Shown here piece after piece: positions 17,694 to 27,523 of a stretch of 64,000 bases of DNA. Numbering within the stretch: the stretch's first letter is position 1; each line of letters opens with the position of its first letter. Below the pieces are notes generated by a model. The model saw only the letters and a program-made list of their open reading frames with translations. It had not been told where the DNA came from and made no database searches. The DNA lies in assembly GCF_003150675.1 (NCBI RefSeq), contig NZ_QGGB01000005.1:248001-312000 (forward strand), given 5' to 3'. The translations under genes and the position numbers were made by a program. The DNA is from Rhodohalobacter mucosus (GTDB taxonomy: Bacteria > Bacteroidota > Rhodothermia > Balneolales > Balneolaceae).

Positions 17694-19025
17694 TTAATCC
17701 ATAATTTTTCTGAGGAAAGCCGGCTGCTCGGTATCCCGCTTATCGATTCTTTCAGGGCGGTTATTAAGCACAGAGTCATCATTGCTTGCTTTTCTGCGCT
17801 CCTGATGTATCGATTCGCTGAAATCATCATCGGCCTGTACTTCCTCTTCAGTCCGCATGTATTTCAGGTCGCGGCGATGGATAGCCGGTGAATCCAGGTT
17901 TTTGAGATTTTTTTCACCCTTATAGAACGGTCCGTCACTTACGCTGTGACGTCTCGCAATTTCACTTGCGCGCGGCAGTTCCGTACTTTTGGGTTTGCTT
18001 GTTGGCTTATTGATCCGGTTTGGAGCAACTTTTGCCTGGTTTTGATCCTTGCTCAGCTCAAAACCGGTGGCAATCACCGTTACGCGGAGTTCCTCATCAA
18101 ACGACTCATCCAGCACCGTACCCAGGATGATCTCGGCATCGTCACCTGCTTCCTGCTGAATAATGCTGGTAGCCGTGGTGGTTTCACGCATACCCAGATT
18201 GGAGCCCGCTGATATGTTCACCAGTACGTTACGGGCACCGCGGATGCTCACACCGTCGAGCAGGGGGGAGTTGATCGCCTCCCGGGCAGCGATTTCCGCA
18301 CGGTCCGGCCCGTTTGCAGTAGCCGATCCCATAATTGCGGCCCCTCCGTCCATCATGGTCGTTCGCACATCGGCGAAGTCAAGGTTGATGAGGCCCGGCA
18401 TCAGGATCAGGTCGGAGATACCTCGAGTGGCATTGTAAAGTACTTCATTTGCCTGCTCGAAAGCCTCCATCAGGGAGGTATTTTCATCCGCGATATCGAG
18501 AAGCCTCTCATTTGGAATCACGATTACGGTATCACAGTTTTTCTTCAGCTCGGTGATGCCTTCCAATGCATATTTCATGCGTACTTTGCCCTCGCAGTGG
18601 AATGGAGTGGTAACGATGCCCACCGTAAGGATGCCTTTGCGTTTGGCAATACCTGCAACAACGGGAGCGCCGCCGGTGCCTGTACCGCCGCCCATTCCGG
18701 CTGTAATAAATATCATATCTGCCGAATCAACCGCTTCATCCAGGTCGTGCCGGTTCTCCTCCACGGCTTCCCTGCCTATCTCCGGGCGTGCGCCCGCACC
18801 AAGGCCCGATGTGAGGTTAGAGCCCACCTGTACGGTGATATCGGCCATATTGTTTTTAAGGGCCTGTGCGTCTGTATTGAGAGCGATATACTCAACACTG
18901 TCGAGGCCTTTCCTAATCATGTTGTTAACGGCATTTCCGCCGCCGCCTCCAACACCGATCACTTTTATTTTCGCATTATCCTGACCTTTTTCGTCAAAGC
19001 TAAAGCGTGTATTTGCGTAGTCCAT
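17694..19025 (-). CDS. ftsZ: Cell division GTPase FtsZ
   Basis: This 443-aa tubulin-like GTPase polymerises into the division ring. Motifs: GVGGGGGNAVNNMI (residue about 25), the tubulin signature GGGTGTGGAPV (about 115), and NLDFADVRTTM in the T7 loop (about 215). A poorly conserved linker from about 320 leads to the C-terminal peptide PAFLRKIMD, the usual docking site for FtsA. It is the last dcw gene, 84 bp after ftsA, and is followed by a terminator. Confidence 0.97.
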   Translation of the reverse strand: MDYANTRFSFDEKGQDNAKIKVIGVGGGGGNAVNNMIRKGLDSVEYIALNTDAQALKNNMADITVQVGSNLTSGLGAGARPEIGREAVEENRHDLDEAVDSADMIFITAGMGGGTGTGGAPVVAGIAKRKGILTVGIVTTPFHCEGKVRMKYALEGITELKKNCDTVIVIPNERLLDIADENTSLMEAFEQANEVLYNATRGISDLILMPGLINLDFADVRTTMMDGGAAIMGSATANGPDRAEIAAREAINSPLLDGVSIRGARNVLVNISAGSNLGMRETTTATSIIQQEAGDDAEIILGTVLDESFDEELRVTVIATGFELSKDQNQAKVAPNRINKPTSKPKSTELPRASEIARRHSVSDGPFYKGEKNLKNLDSPAIHRRDLKYMRTEEEVQADDDFSESIHQERRKASNDDSVLNNRPERIDKRDTEQPAFLRKIMD

Positions 19026-19109
19026 AATATTACCTGTTTTGATTGCTAATAGTTATTGTCTGCAGATTGCTGTGTTTGTTATTGATATATTTTCCGGAGA
19101 AAATCATTG

Positions 19110-20378
19110 CTAAAGTTCCTTGAACCAGCTTTTCATCCGGTCGGTGATGTTATTCATCACCTTCTCCACACCCGAGCCTTTCGATGAGGATGGAACCATA
19201 GCCTGGCTTTCCATACCACCCGTCTTCAGCGCGTGAAGAACCAAACCGACACTGGTTGCGTACATGGGGTTATTCACTTCTTCGGTGAGTCCGCCCGCCA
19301 GGCCCAGCGGTTTGCCGATCTTGGCATCCATGCCGAGTACTTCATTGGCCAGGGGACAGATGTTTCTGATCAGGGATCCGCCACCCGTCAGAACGATACC
19401 GGCACTGAGTGAATCCGCATAGCCGCTGCGTTTCACCTCGATGGCAATAATTTCAAGGATCTCTTCCATGCGGGCCTGAATTATCTTTGCCAGTATGCTC
19501 TTGGTAATCTCTTTGGGGGGTCTGCCCGCAATTCCGGGAATGGTGATCGACTCGTCTTCCTCTATCATATCGACGAAGCATTCACCATGCTGCTGTTTCA
19601 GTTTTTCGGCTTGGTCGTCGAGCACGCTGAGCCCCATCCGTATATCATCGGTCACTTTTTTTCCGGCTATGGCGATCACGGCTGTGTGACGGATGGTGTT
19701 GTCCTGAAAAACAGCCAGGTCTGTTGTGCCGCCGCCGATATCGACGAGTACCACGCCGGCCTCCTTCTCTTCATCGTCGAGAACGGCGTAGGAGCTTGCC
19801 AGCGGTTCCAGGATAATATCTGCAACCTGGAAACCGGCCCTTTCCACGCACCGATAGAGATTCTTGGCGGCGGATACCAGTCCGGTAATGATATGCACCT
19901 CGGCTTCCATTCTCATACCGCTCATGCCAACGGGGTCGCTGATGCCGTCCTGTCCGTCCACCACAAATTCCTGCGGAATGACGTGAAGAATCTGCTGGTC
20001 GGGCGGCAGCATGATGCGCTGGCAGTCTTCCAGAAGACGTTCCACATCCTGAACCGTAATCTCTTTATCCCGGTTGTTGATGGTGATCACACCCTTGCTT
20101 CGGATGCTTCGAATATGGTCGCCCGCAATCCCCACATTGACGGAGTTCACCTCTATGCCGGAGGCAAGCTGTGCCTGCTCAACGGCCGTTTTAATGGCAT
20201 TCACCGTTTTATCGATATTTACAACAACCCCTCGGTTCAGGCCTTCACTGGCTGCCTTGCCAACGCCCAGAATATGGATGCGGTCGCGGTCATCAATCGA
20301 TGCGACTACGGCACAAACTTTTGTCGTACCGATATCGAGCCCAACTACGATGCGTTCATTTTCATTTTCCATTTCCAT
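19110..20378 (-). CDS. ftsA: Cell division protein FtsA
   Basis: The 422-aa actin-like ATPase tethers FtsZ filaments to the membrane. Seen: the phosphate-1 loop VVGLDIGTTKVCAVVA, the SHS2-type 1C insertion (residues about 85-170), phosphate-2 VVLVDIGGGTTDLAVF (about 210), the adenosine motif IVLTGGGSLI (about 345), and a C-terminal amphipathic helix MNNITDRMKSWFKEL fitted to bind membrane. It lies between ftsQ and ftsZ, as usual. Confidence 0.96.
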   Translation of the reverse strand: MEMENENERIVVGLDIGTTKVCAVVASIDDRDRIHILGVGKAASEGLNRGVVVNIDKTVNAIKTAVEQAQLASGIEVNSVNVGIAGDHIRSIRSKGVITINNRDKEITVQDVERLLEDCQRIMLPPDQQILHVIPQEFVVDGQDGISDPVGMSGMRMEAEVHIITGLVSAAKNLYRCVERAGFQVADIILEPLASSYAVLDDEEKEAGVVLVDIGGGTTDLAVFQDNTIRHTAVIAIAGKKVTDDIRMGLSVLDDQAEKLKQQHGECFVDMIEEDESITIPGIAGRPPKEITKSILAKIIQARMEEILEIIAIEVKRSGYADSLSAGIVLTGGGSLIRNICPLANEVLGMDAKIGKPLGLAGGLTEEVNNPMYATSVGLVLHALKTGGMESQAMVPSSSKGSGVEKVMNNITDRMKSWFKEL

Positions 20379-20423
20379 AGTACCACCTTCTGCTAATATT
20401 GATTGCTAAATATCAATGTTTGT

Positions 20424-21185
20424 TTACGATTGCTGTGTAACAATTTGGTTGCGGAACCGCAGGTCAATCAGTCTGAAACTGTCGATTCCTTCATGTGTAA
20501 TGACGTCTGTATAAAAGAGCTCCCAGTGTGCCAGGCGCTCAGAAAATTGTTCGTGTCCAAATACAAGTTTCACCCCGTTTTCATGGCTCAGCGCAACAAC
20601 GCCTTCATTCTCATTCCAGGCCAGTTCGCTCAGGGTTGACCAGTTTACCGTACTTTTTTTCGCTTCAGTCAGAAATGACTCCATCTCATTCCATGCTTTA
20701 CCGCTCAGTGAGTCGCCGGGGGTGGATGTGCGAAAACCGTATACCAGTGGAACGTCTTTTGCCTTGCCCGGAACAACGGGCAGCAAAATTCCATCTTCCG
20801 ATACATACATCCTCTCGGAGCCGTCCACAATAAGGCCCATGGGCTCATATTCATTGATAATAAAGGTGAGCCTGCCCCTGAAATTCATGCTTACACTGAT
20901 TTCATTTACGTAGGGGAGAGGCCGGATGGTGTCAAACAAAATTGTATAGTCTACACTGTCGGCGAGTTCGTTCACCGGTGAAACCGGCTCGATGGCATCA
21001 GCAAGGTCTTCGGAATCCGTGTAGTAGTTGCCGCTGAAATCAACTGCATGGATCCGGGTATTCTGTTCCAGGTAGAAGCCCGCAATTACCGCAAGGCCCG
21101 CAATAAAGCACACCGCAGCCAACCAGCTCATCAGGTTGAGCGGCAGGGATCGTTGTTTAGCACTATGTGATTTTTTTGCGGTCAC
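20424..21185 (-). CDS. ftsQ: Cell division protein FtsQ
   Basis: The 253-aa bitopic protein has a basic cytoplasmic tail (about 20 residues), one membrane helix (LAAVCFIAGLAVIAGFYL) and a periplasmic POTRA-like domain starting IHAVDFSGNYYTDSEDLADAI. It links early and late divisome proteins. Its GTG start overlaps the murC stop as GTGA, supporting translational coupling. Sequence conservation in FtsQ is low, so the name also rests on position between murC and ftsA. Confidence 0.9.
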   Translation of the reverse strand: MTAKKSHSAKQRSLPLNLMSWLAAVCFIAGLAVIAGFYLEQNTRIHAVDFSGNYYTDSEDLADAIEPVSPVNELADSVDYTILFDTIRPLPYVNEISVSMNFRGRLTFIINEYEPMGLIVDGSERMYVSEDGILLPVVPGKAKDVPLVYGFRTSTPGDSLSGKAWNEMESFLTEAKKSTVNWSTLSELAWNENEGVVALSHENGVKLVFGHEQFSERLAHWELFYTDVITHEGIDSFRLIDLRFRNQIVTQQS

Positions 21186-22597
21186 GATGTACTTTCTTTC
21201 ATCTGTTTTACAAATTCTTCACCGTACGTATAGATATCGCCGGCACCCATGGTTATCACGATATCACCTTCTTTTACAATCTCTTTCAGTTTCGTCGGGA
21301 GTCCGGTTTTATCCTGTACATAATGAACATCCCTATGGCCGTAGGTTTTGGCCGTATCGGCAATCAGCTTTCCGTTTACGCCTTCGATGGGTTTCTCCCT
21401 GGAGGGATACACATCCGTAACAACAAGAACCTCGGCATCAAAGAAAGAGAGCCCGAACTCCTGGTACATCTGCTGCGTGCGGGAGTAGAGGTGAGGCTGA
21501 AATACGGCTACAATTCTACGGTCTTTCCACCCGTCCCGGGCTGCTGCAATAGTGGCCTGAACTTCGGTGGGATGGTGGGCGTAGTCGTCAATTACCAATA
21601 CTCCCCGGTCGTCCATTTTCTGCTGAAATCTTCTGAAAACTCCCCGAAAACGCTCCAGGCCGGACCTTATATCACTGAAATCCATTCCCAGTTCCAGTCC
21701 GATAGCAATGGCCGCCAGCGAATTTTTGATGTTGTGTTCACCGGGAGCTTTCAGCTCTACTTCTCCCAGAACGTTGTCTTCAAAAAGCACTGTAAACCGG
21801 CTGTTGAACCCGTCCTGTCGCACATTGATGGCGCGCACCTGTGCCTGCGGGGTAAATCCGTAACTGATGGTGCGTCGTTTGATTTCGGGCAGTATGCTGC
21901 GAACCGTGGGGTTGTCGAGGCAAACAATAACCACTCCGTAAAAGGGTACCTTATTGGCAAACTGGATGAATGCATTGCAGACATCTTCAAGATCCTTGTA
22001 AATATCGAGGTGCTCAGCTTCGATGTTGGTGATCACAGCCATTGAGGGAGATAGGCGCAGAAAGGTGCGGTCAAATTCATCCGCTTCTACAATAATGATG
22101 TCACCTTTGCCTACTACCGCGTTGGTTTTGTCAAAGCTGTGCACGCGTCCGCCAACGACAATGGTGGGATCGTAATTGCCGTCCTGAACAACGTGTCCTG
22201 CAAGAGTAGTGGTAGTGGTTTTGCCATGGGTGCCTGCAACCCCGATGCCGTACTTCATACGCATCAGTTCGGCAAGCATTTCGGAACGCTTGATGACGGG
22301 AATCTGCTTTTCAAGCGCGGCGCGGGTTTCCTCATTTTCGTCGGCTTTAACAGCGCTTGTGTAAACAACCACATCGGCACCTTCAATATGGGATGCATCA
22401 TGCCCCCTGAAAATTTTGGCTCCCAGTTCTTCAAGCCGTGCGGTGGTCTCACTCAGGCTGCTGTCGGAACCCGTTACGCTGTATCCTCTTAAAAGCAGTA
22501 TTTCCGCGATCCCGCTCATACCGATCCCGCCGATCCCTACCATGTGGATCTGTCGGGTGCGGCCAAATACGGGTTGTGTCTGAATTTTATTGCTCAT
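21182..22597 (-). CDS. murC: UDP-N-acetylmuramate-L-alanine ligase
   Basis: The 471-aa Mur ligase adds L-Ala to UDP-MurNAc. It starts with the UDP-binding fold IHMVGIGGIGMSGIAEILL, then the ATP loop GVAGTHGKTTTTTLAGHV (about 115), the central block EADEFDRTFLRLSP, and the C-terminal DDYAHHPTEVQATI (about 345), all typical of MurC. The ATG overlaps the murG stop (ATGA). It belongs to the dcw peptidoglycan precursor genes. Confidence 0.96.
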   Translation of the reverse strand: MSNKIQTQPVFGRTRQIHMVGIGGIGMSGIAEILLLRGYSVTGSDSSLSETTARLEELGAKIFRGHDASHIEGADVVVYTSAVKADENEETRAALEKQIPVIKRSEMLAELMRMKYGIGVAGTHGKTTTTTLAGHVVQDGNYDPTIVVGGRVHSFDKTNAVVGKGDIIIVEADEFDRTFLRLSPSMAVITNIEAEHLDIYKDLEDVCNAFIQFANKVPFYGVVIVCLDNPTVRSILPEIKRRTISYGFTPQAQVRAINVRQDGFNSRFTVLFEDNVLGEVELKAPGEHNIKNSLAAIAIGLELGMDFSDIRSGLERFRGVFRRFQQKMDDRGVLVIDDYAHHPTEVQATIAAARDGWKDRRIVAVFQPHLYSRTQQMYQEFGLSFFDAEVLVVTDVYPSREKPIEGVNGKLIADTAKTYGHRDVHYVQDKTGLPTKLKEIVKEGDIVITMGAGDIYTYGEEFVKQMKESTS

Positions 22598-23754
22598 TGC
22601 GTTTCCTTACCGGCTAGTGTGAAAATTTCTTTTGCTATGACCTTTGCCGCATCAGGCCTGGCCAGAGATTTCATGGCCTTCCTCATTTCTGTAAGTGCCT
22701 CGTCATCAAAGATTCTTTTTTTGATGACCTGACTCAGATTTTCTGACAAATTCTCCTCTCTGAGCTCTTCAGCGGCCCCGGCCTGTACCATGGCGCTTGC
22801 ATTTTTTGCCTGATGATTTCCCGCTACATTGGGTGAGGGCACCAGTATAGCAGGCATCCCCAAAAGCATCAGTTCACTGCATGTGCTTGCGCCGGCGCGG
22901 GTCAGCACAAGATCGGCTGAACCGTAGGCAGCGGGCATATTATCAATGTAGGGCAGGAGCCTGAGGTTGGGATAATCTTTGTTCTCCAATTCACTGCTGA
23001 GTTCACTGTGGTATTTTTCGCCGCACTGCCAGATAATCTGCAAATCGAGGCAGTCGTGAAGCTCTTCAAGATTTTCTTTCATGGCACTGTTGATGGCCCG
23101 AGCACCACCGCTTCCTCCCAGGACAAGCAGCACTTTTTTGCTGCCTGAAAATCCAAACATTTCAAGCGACTCCTCTTTGCTGACGGCCGAGAGCCGTTTT
23201 CGAACGGGATTGCCTGAAAGAATTACTTTGTCACCCGGAAGATGCTCTTCAGCCTGTTCAAAAGCGGTAAAGATGGCTGCAGCGTGTTTGGCCAGCATTC
23301 TGTTCGTAACACCGGGGTAACTGTTCTGCTCCTGAAGCACAACCGGTATATTCATTTTGGATGCAACCCACCCAATCGGGCCTGATGCAAAACCGCCGCA
23401 CGCCACTACCACATCCGGTGCAAACGAATTCAGTATCGAATAACTTTGAATCAGGCTTACCGAAAGCTTTACCGGGAAAAGAAGATTTTGAGGTGTCAGC
23501 CTTCTGTGAAAAGCACTGATCCAGATGCTTCTGATCTCGTAACCCGCTTTTGGAACGGTTTGCCACTCCATGCGGTCGCGCGTTCCAACAAAAAGAATTT
23601 CTGCGGAGGGATGCATTTTCTTAACGGCATCCGCAATGGCGATAGCAGGGTATACATGACCACCCGTGCCACCGGCTGCCAGCAATACCCGAATGGGAGT
23701 GCCGGCAGCGGTGAGGGTGTCTGTAGATGATATGTCCATTGCAGCTGTTGTCAT
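22594..23754 (-). CDS. murG: UDP-GlcNAc:undecaprenyl-PP-MurNAc-pentapeptide GlcNAc transferase
   Basis: This 386-aa GT28 enzyme makes lipid II on the inner membrane face. The N-terminal loop VLLAAGGTGGHVYPAIAIAD and the C-terminal donor site (LVLTRAGASTCSELMLLGMPAILVPSP, residues about 290-315) are intact, as is the membrane-associating SFAPDVVVACGGFASGP region. About 18 residues precede the usual start of the fold, so a later start is possible. Confidence 0.95.
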   Translation of the reverse strand: MTTAAMDISSTDTLTAAGTPIRVLLAAGGTGGHVYPAIAIADAVKKMHPSAEILFVGTRDRMEWQTVPKAGYEIRSIWISAFHRRLTPQNLLFPVKLSVSLIQSYSILNSFAPDVVVACGGFASGPIGWVASKMNIPVVLQEQNSYPGVTNRMLAKHAAAIFTAFEQAEEHLPGDKVILSGNPVRKRLSAVSKEESLEMFGFSGSKKVLLVLGGSGGARAINSAMKENLEELHDCLDLQIIWQCGEKYHSELSSELENKDYPNLRLLPYIDNMPAAYGSADLVLTRAGASTCSELMLLGMPAILVPSPNVAGNHQAKNASAMVQAGAAEELREENLSENLSQVIKKRIFDDEALTEMRKAMKSLARPDAAKVIAKEIFTLAGKETQ

Positions 23755-23763
23755 AGGTTACGG

Positions 23764-24957
23764 TCAGCCGTTATAAAATCTGTTTTGAATCTGGCGGTTG
23801 TACTTCGAAATGTTGAGCAGAATGCCAACCATTACGCCGGCAAAAAGCATGCTGGTGCCTCCATAGGAGATAAAGGGCATCGGGAGGCCTGTTACTGGAA
23901 AAAGTCCTGTCGCAACGGCTGCATTCACAAATCCATACAGTGTAATCATGAGGGTGGCGCCCAGGGCCATAAGGGTACCGAGCGCATCCGGAGCCTGACG
24001 CGCAATAAACGCGACGCCGCGTATGAGGATCACCACAAAAATGATCATCAGGCCAAACGATCCGATCATGCCGTACTCTTCCGCGATGATGGCAAAAATA
24101 AAGTCGTTATAGGGTGCGGGCAGAAAATCACGCTGCGTACTCTTCCCGATTCCAACCCCCATCAGCTGTCCGCGGGCAATGGCGATGTGCGCCTGCTGGG
24201 CCTGATAGCCTTCAGCCGACTCGAGTTCAGTGCTGTTGATCTCGGTGATTTGGGAGACATACTGCGTAATGCGGCTCTGACGCTCCGGTGAACTCATAAT
24301 CAGGGAGGATGCCCCGATAACGCCGATCAAAGCCAACCCGGCAATTTGTATTGTGCTTATTCGACCCACAAACATCATAAAAATACAGATTCCCATCAGA
24401 AGTGCTGCACTGCTCAGATCTTCCAGACCGATGAGCAGACAGGTGGCGCCTACCCAGATCAGTATGGGAAGAAATGCGCGCTTGAAATCCTTGATGTAAC
24501 CCTGCTTCTCGTGCAGAAGAACGGCTACATGTATGATCAGTGCCACGGCTGCAAAAGAGGACGGTTGAAAGGAAAAGCCACCAATCGACAGTGCCCGCCT
24601 AGCTCCAAAAACAAGATCACCGTATATCATAACCGCAAAAAGCAGAAGCCAGCTGAATATCACGGCGATACGGCTGAACCGTGCAAGAACGGTGTAGCTC
24701 ATTTTCGATACCAGTATCATGGCGATAAACGCAATTGCAAGCTTCACCATGTGACCTGCTACCAGTGCACCAGCTGTGGTTCCGTGCATCTGCGCGAAGT
24801 ACGCAATCGATGAGTAGACCGCCATGGCACCGAACATCATCAGCACAAAAACGCATACCAGGATTACGCGGTCGCTGCCCTGCACGGGAGTATCCAGCTC
24901 TTCCTTCGTCGTGCCGAAGATGGACCCTACTTTGCTATTTGGTGTGGTATAGTGCAA
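23764..24957 (-). CDS. ftsW: Lipid II polymerase FtsW (SEDS family)
   Basis: This 397-aa protein has about ten hydrophobic helices and SEDS signatures: GARRALSIGGFSFQPSSFAA near residue 120 and the late block TGLFPVTGLPMPFISYGGTS. SEDS proteins polymerise glycan strands with a class B PBP, here FtsI. It is separated from murD by 71 bp of low-complexity TTGT-rich DNA, the only notable gap in the mraZ-murC run. Confidence 0.94.
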   Translation of the reverse strand: MHYTTPNSKVGSIFGTTKEELDTPVQGSDRVILVCVFVLMMFGAMAVYSSIAYFAQMHGTTAGALVAGHMVKLAIAFIAMILVSKMSYTVLARFSRIAVIFSWLLLFAVMIYGDLVFGARRALSIGGFSFQPSSFAAVALIIHVAVLLHEKQGYIKDFKRAFLPILIWVGATCLLIGLEDLSSAALLMGICIFMMFVGRISTIQIAGLALIGVIGASSLIMSSPERQSRITQYVSQITEINSTELESAEGYQAQQAHIAIARGQLMGVGIGKSTQRDFLPAPYNDFIFAIIAEEYGMIGSFGLMIIFVVILIRGVAFIARQAPDALGTLMALGATLMITLYGFVNAAVATGLFPVTGLPMPFISYGGTSMLFAGVMVGILLNISKYNRQIQNRFYNG

Positions 24958-25028
24958 GTTTAGTTGTTAGTTGTCAGTGGTTGGTTGTCTGTTGTCTGGC
25001 GTCTCAAATCTGTCTTTCGCCTTTTCAC

Positions 25029-26390
25029 TTATAATTCAAGTACGGCTTCCTTAAACACGTCTCCGCGGTGTTCATAATTTTCAAACATGTCGAATGACGC
25101 ACATGCAGGGCTCAGAAGCACGATTTCGCCCCGTTTTGCGCTTTTACGTGCCAGCTTAACCGCTTCTTTCATGCTGTCTGCCTCTACCAGGTTGGGCACC
25201 GCCTGGCCAAGCTGTGACCGGATAGCCTCTCTGGCCTCACCGATAGAGATAATGGTGTGGACCTTTTCGCGGACCTGTGATTCCAGTTCTTTATAATTAT
25301 TGCCTTTATCGCGGCCGCCCAAAATCAGTGTCATCGGTTCGTGAAAGCTGTCGAGCGCATACCAGGCCGCATTGATATTGGTTGCCTTGCTGTCATTGAT
25401 GTAGCGTACACCGTCGAGTGTTCGAACGGCTTCCAGCCTGTGGGCAACGCCTTCAAAGCTCATCAGGCTTTCACGGATATATTCATTGCTGATTTCAGAT
25501 GCGCGTGCCGCCAGCGCAGTAGCCATGCTGTTGTATAAATTGTGTTTTCCGGGAAGTGCTAGATCCTGTATCTGCATGAGGTTATCCGTCTGATTGTTGA
25601 TTTTAAGTATCAGGTGTCCGTCTTTAATCCAGGCACCGGCCGGCAGTTCTGATATCGCAGAAAATCCAAGCATTTTGGGCGCGTTATCCCGCTCTGAAAG
25701 TTGTCGGGCGAATTTTCTGAGTACCGGGTCGTCGTGATTGTAGATGAACCAGTTTTTTCTGGTTTGGTTTTTTGTAATGGAAAATTTGGAGGCCGCGTAG
25801 AGGTCAAATGATTTCTGGTACCGGTCCAGGTGATCCGGAGTGATATTCAAAATCATGCTCACATCCGGATGAAATGTATCGATGTGGTCGAGCTGAAAAC
25901 TGCTCACCTCAAGCAGTGCATACCGGTCGGGAGACGTCTTTTCAACTTCTTCCGAGAATGCGCGGCCAATATTGCCGGCAAGTACATAGTCAAGCCCGGC
26001 TGTTTTCCAGGTGTGTGCCATCCAGCTGGTAACGGATGTTTTTCCGTTGGTTCCGGTAACGGCCACAATCGGGGAACGGTTAAACCAGCTTGCAACCTCA
26101 ATTTCAGAAAAAATATCCCTGTTCTTTTCGCGATAGCTATTGGCTATGGGAGACTGGGAGGGGACGCCGGGACTCAGTACCAGAAATTCACCCTGCATCG
26201 CTTTCTCACTGTGAACTCCCGATTCGAAGGGGATGTTCTCACGTTCAAGCCGTTCAATTACGGAGTGATCAATGTCGGCGTAATCGGTCAGAAAGGGTTC
26301 AGCACCATGGTTCTTTAGCAAAATGGACACGGCCACACCGCTTCTGGCAGCTCCGGCAATAACGATATGTTTTCCAGCTACATCCATCAT
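25029..26390 (-). CDS. murD: UDP-N-acetylmuramoylalanine-D-glutamate ligase
   Basis: This Mur ligase adds D-Glu to the precursor. The open frame extends 28 codons further upstream inside mraY, but the ATG at 26390 overlaps the mraY stop as ATGA and directly precedes VAGKHIVIAGAARSGVAVS, so I place the start there (about 453 aa). The ATP loop is VTGTNGKTSVTSW; later blocks DHLDRYQ, INDSKATNINAAWYAL and LILGGRDKG are typical of MurD. Confidence 0.95.
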   Translation of the reverse strand: MMDVAGKHIVIAGAARSGVAVSILLKNHGAEPFLTDYADIDHSVIERLERENIPFESGVHSEKAMQGEFLVLSPGVPSQSPIANSYREKNRDIFSEIEVASWFNRSPIVAVTGTNGKTSVTSWMAHTWKTAGLDYVLAGNIGRAFSEEVEKTSPDRYALLEVSSFQLDHIDTFHPDVSMILNITPDHLDRYQKSFDLYAASKFSITKNQTRKNWFIYNHDDPVLRKFARQLSERDNAPKMLGFSAISELPAGAWIKDGHLILKINNQTDNLMQIQDLALPGKHNLYNSMATALAARASEISNEYIRESLMSFEGVAHRLEAVRTLDGVRYINDSKATNINAAWYALDSFHEPMTLILGGRDKGNNYKELESQVREKVHTIISIGEAREAIRSQLGQAVPNLVEADSMKEAVKLARKSAKRGEIVLLSPACASFDMFENYEHRGDVFKEAVLEL

Positions 26391-27523
26391 CGCAGTTTGA
26401 GGGTTAAGAGGCTGATGATTCCAAGCAGAATGGCAACGATCCAGAACCGTACAACGATTTTGGATTCGGGCCAACCCTGTTTCTCAAAATGATGGTGGAT
26501 GGGCGTCATAAGAAAGATGCGCCTGCCAATGCCTGTTTTGGTTCTGGTATATCTGAACCAGGTTGTCTGTATGATGACCGACAGTGTCTCGACCATAAAA
26601 ATTCCGCAAATAATGGGCAGCAGAAGCTCTTTGTGGATCATGAGCGCCAATGCACCCAGTGCGCCTCCCAGGGCCAATGAACCCGTATCGCCCATAAAAA
26701 CGGACGCGGGATGGGAGTTATACCATAGAAAACCGAGGCAACCGCCTACCATGGAGGCGGCAAAAATAGTGAGCTCGCCGGAGCCGGGCAGATACATGAT
26801 ATTCAGAAACCCGGAAAAGTCAACGCGGCCGGATACGTAGGCAAAAATTCCAAGAATAAGGCCTGCTATGGCAGATGTTCCGGATAACAGTCCGTCAAGT
26901 CCGTCCGTAAGATTAGCCGAGTTACTTACTGCAGTGATAATAAAAATGACAAGGGGGATATAGATCAGCCATCCGATCGATTCGCCCAGAAAGGCGTAGT
27001 CGATATTTACATTTTTCAGAAAGGGAACCGTCGATAACGTGTTAAACTCCTGAAAATCAGGCCAGAAGTAGAGCGTTGCACCAAGCACAAGTCCTACAAA
27101 GACCTGTCCGCCAATTTTCAGCCACCCGTGAAGGCCGGATTTATCCCGTTTTACTACTTTAATATAGTCATCTACAAAACCCACGATACCCAGAATTAGC
27201 GTTACGAAAACGATCATCCACGTATAGATGCTGTAAAGATTCATCCAGAGAAGGGCGGGTATCACAATGGCGAGGATGATGATCACTCCGCCCATTGTGG
27301 GAGTATTCGCTTTGCTGAGATGGGTATCCAGGCCGATATCTTCCCGAATCACCTCACCAAGCTGCATTCTTTTAAGCCAGTTGATGATATTCTTGCCGAT
27401 AATGAGGCTGATAATCAGGGCCGTGGCGGCGGCAAAGGCCGTACGGGTGGTAATAAAATCGACGGCCCCGAACCCGGGCAGGTCGTACATCTCGTCAAGC
27501 CAGTTCATCAGATGATACAGCAT
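26387..27523 (-). CDS. mraY: Phospho-MurNAc-pentapeptide transferase
   Basis: This integral membrane enzyme makes lipid I. Aspartate-rich motifs are present: VGFVDDYIKVVKRDKSGL (residue about 115), SANLTDGLDGLLSG (about 205), and the cytoplasmic MTPIHHHFEKQGWPESK near the end. About ten membrane helices are visible. A TTG lies one codon earlier, but the ATG at 27523 overlaps the murE stop as TGATG and is preferred. Confidence 0.96.
   Translation of the reverse strand: MLYHLMNWLDEMYDLPGFGAVDFITTRTAFAAATALIISLIIGKNIINWLKRMQLGEVIREDIGLDTHLSKANTPTMGGVIIILAIVIPALLWMNLYSIYTWMIVFVTLILGIVGFVDDYIKVVKRDKSGLHGWLKIGGQVFVGLVLGATLYFWPDFQEFNTLSTVPFLKNVNIDYAFLGESIGWLIYIPLVIFIITAVSNSANLTDGLDGLLSGTSAIAGLILGIFAYVSGRVDFSGFLNIMYLPGSGELTIFAASMVGGCLGFLWYNSHPASVFMGDTGSLALGGALGALALMIHKELLLPIICGIFMVETLSVIIQTTWFRYTRTKTGIGRRIFLMTPIHHHFEKQGWPESKIVVRFWIVAILLGIISLLTLKLR

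Noticed and set aside
19587-20396. 269-codon plus-strand frame
   Set aside because: Antisense shadow of ftsA; the ftsA frame has all actin-family motifs.
21167-22045. 292-codon plus-strand frame
   Set aside because: Antisense shadow of murC and the ftsQ junction.
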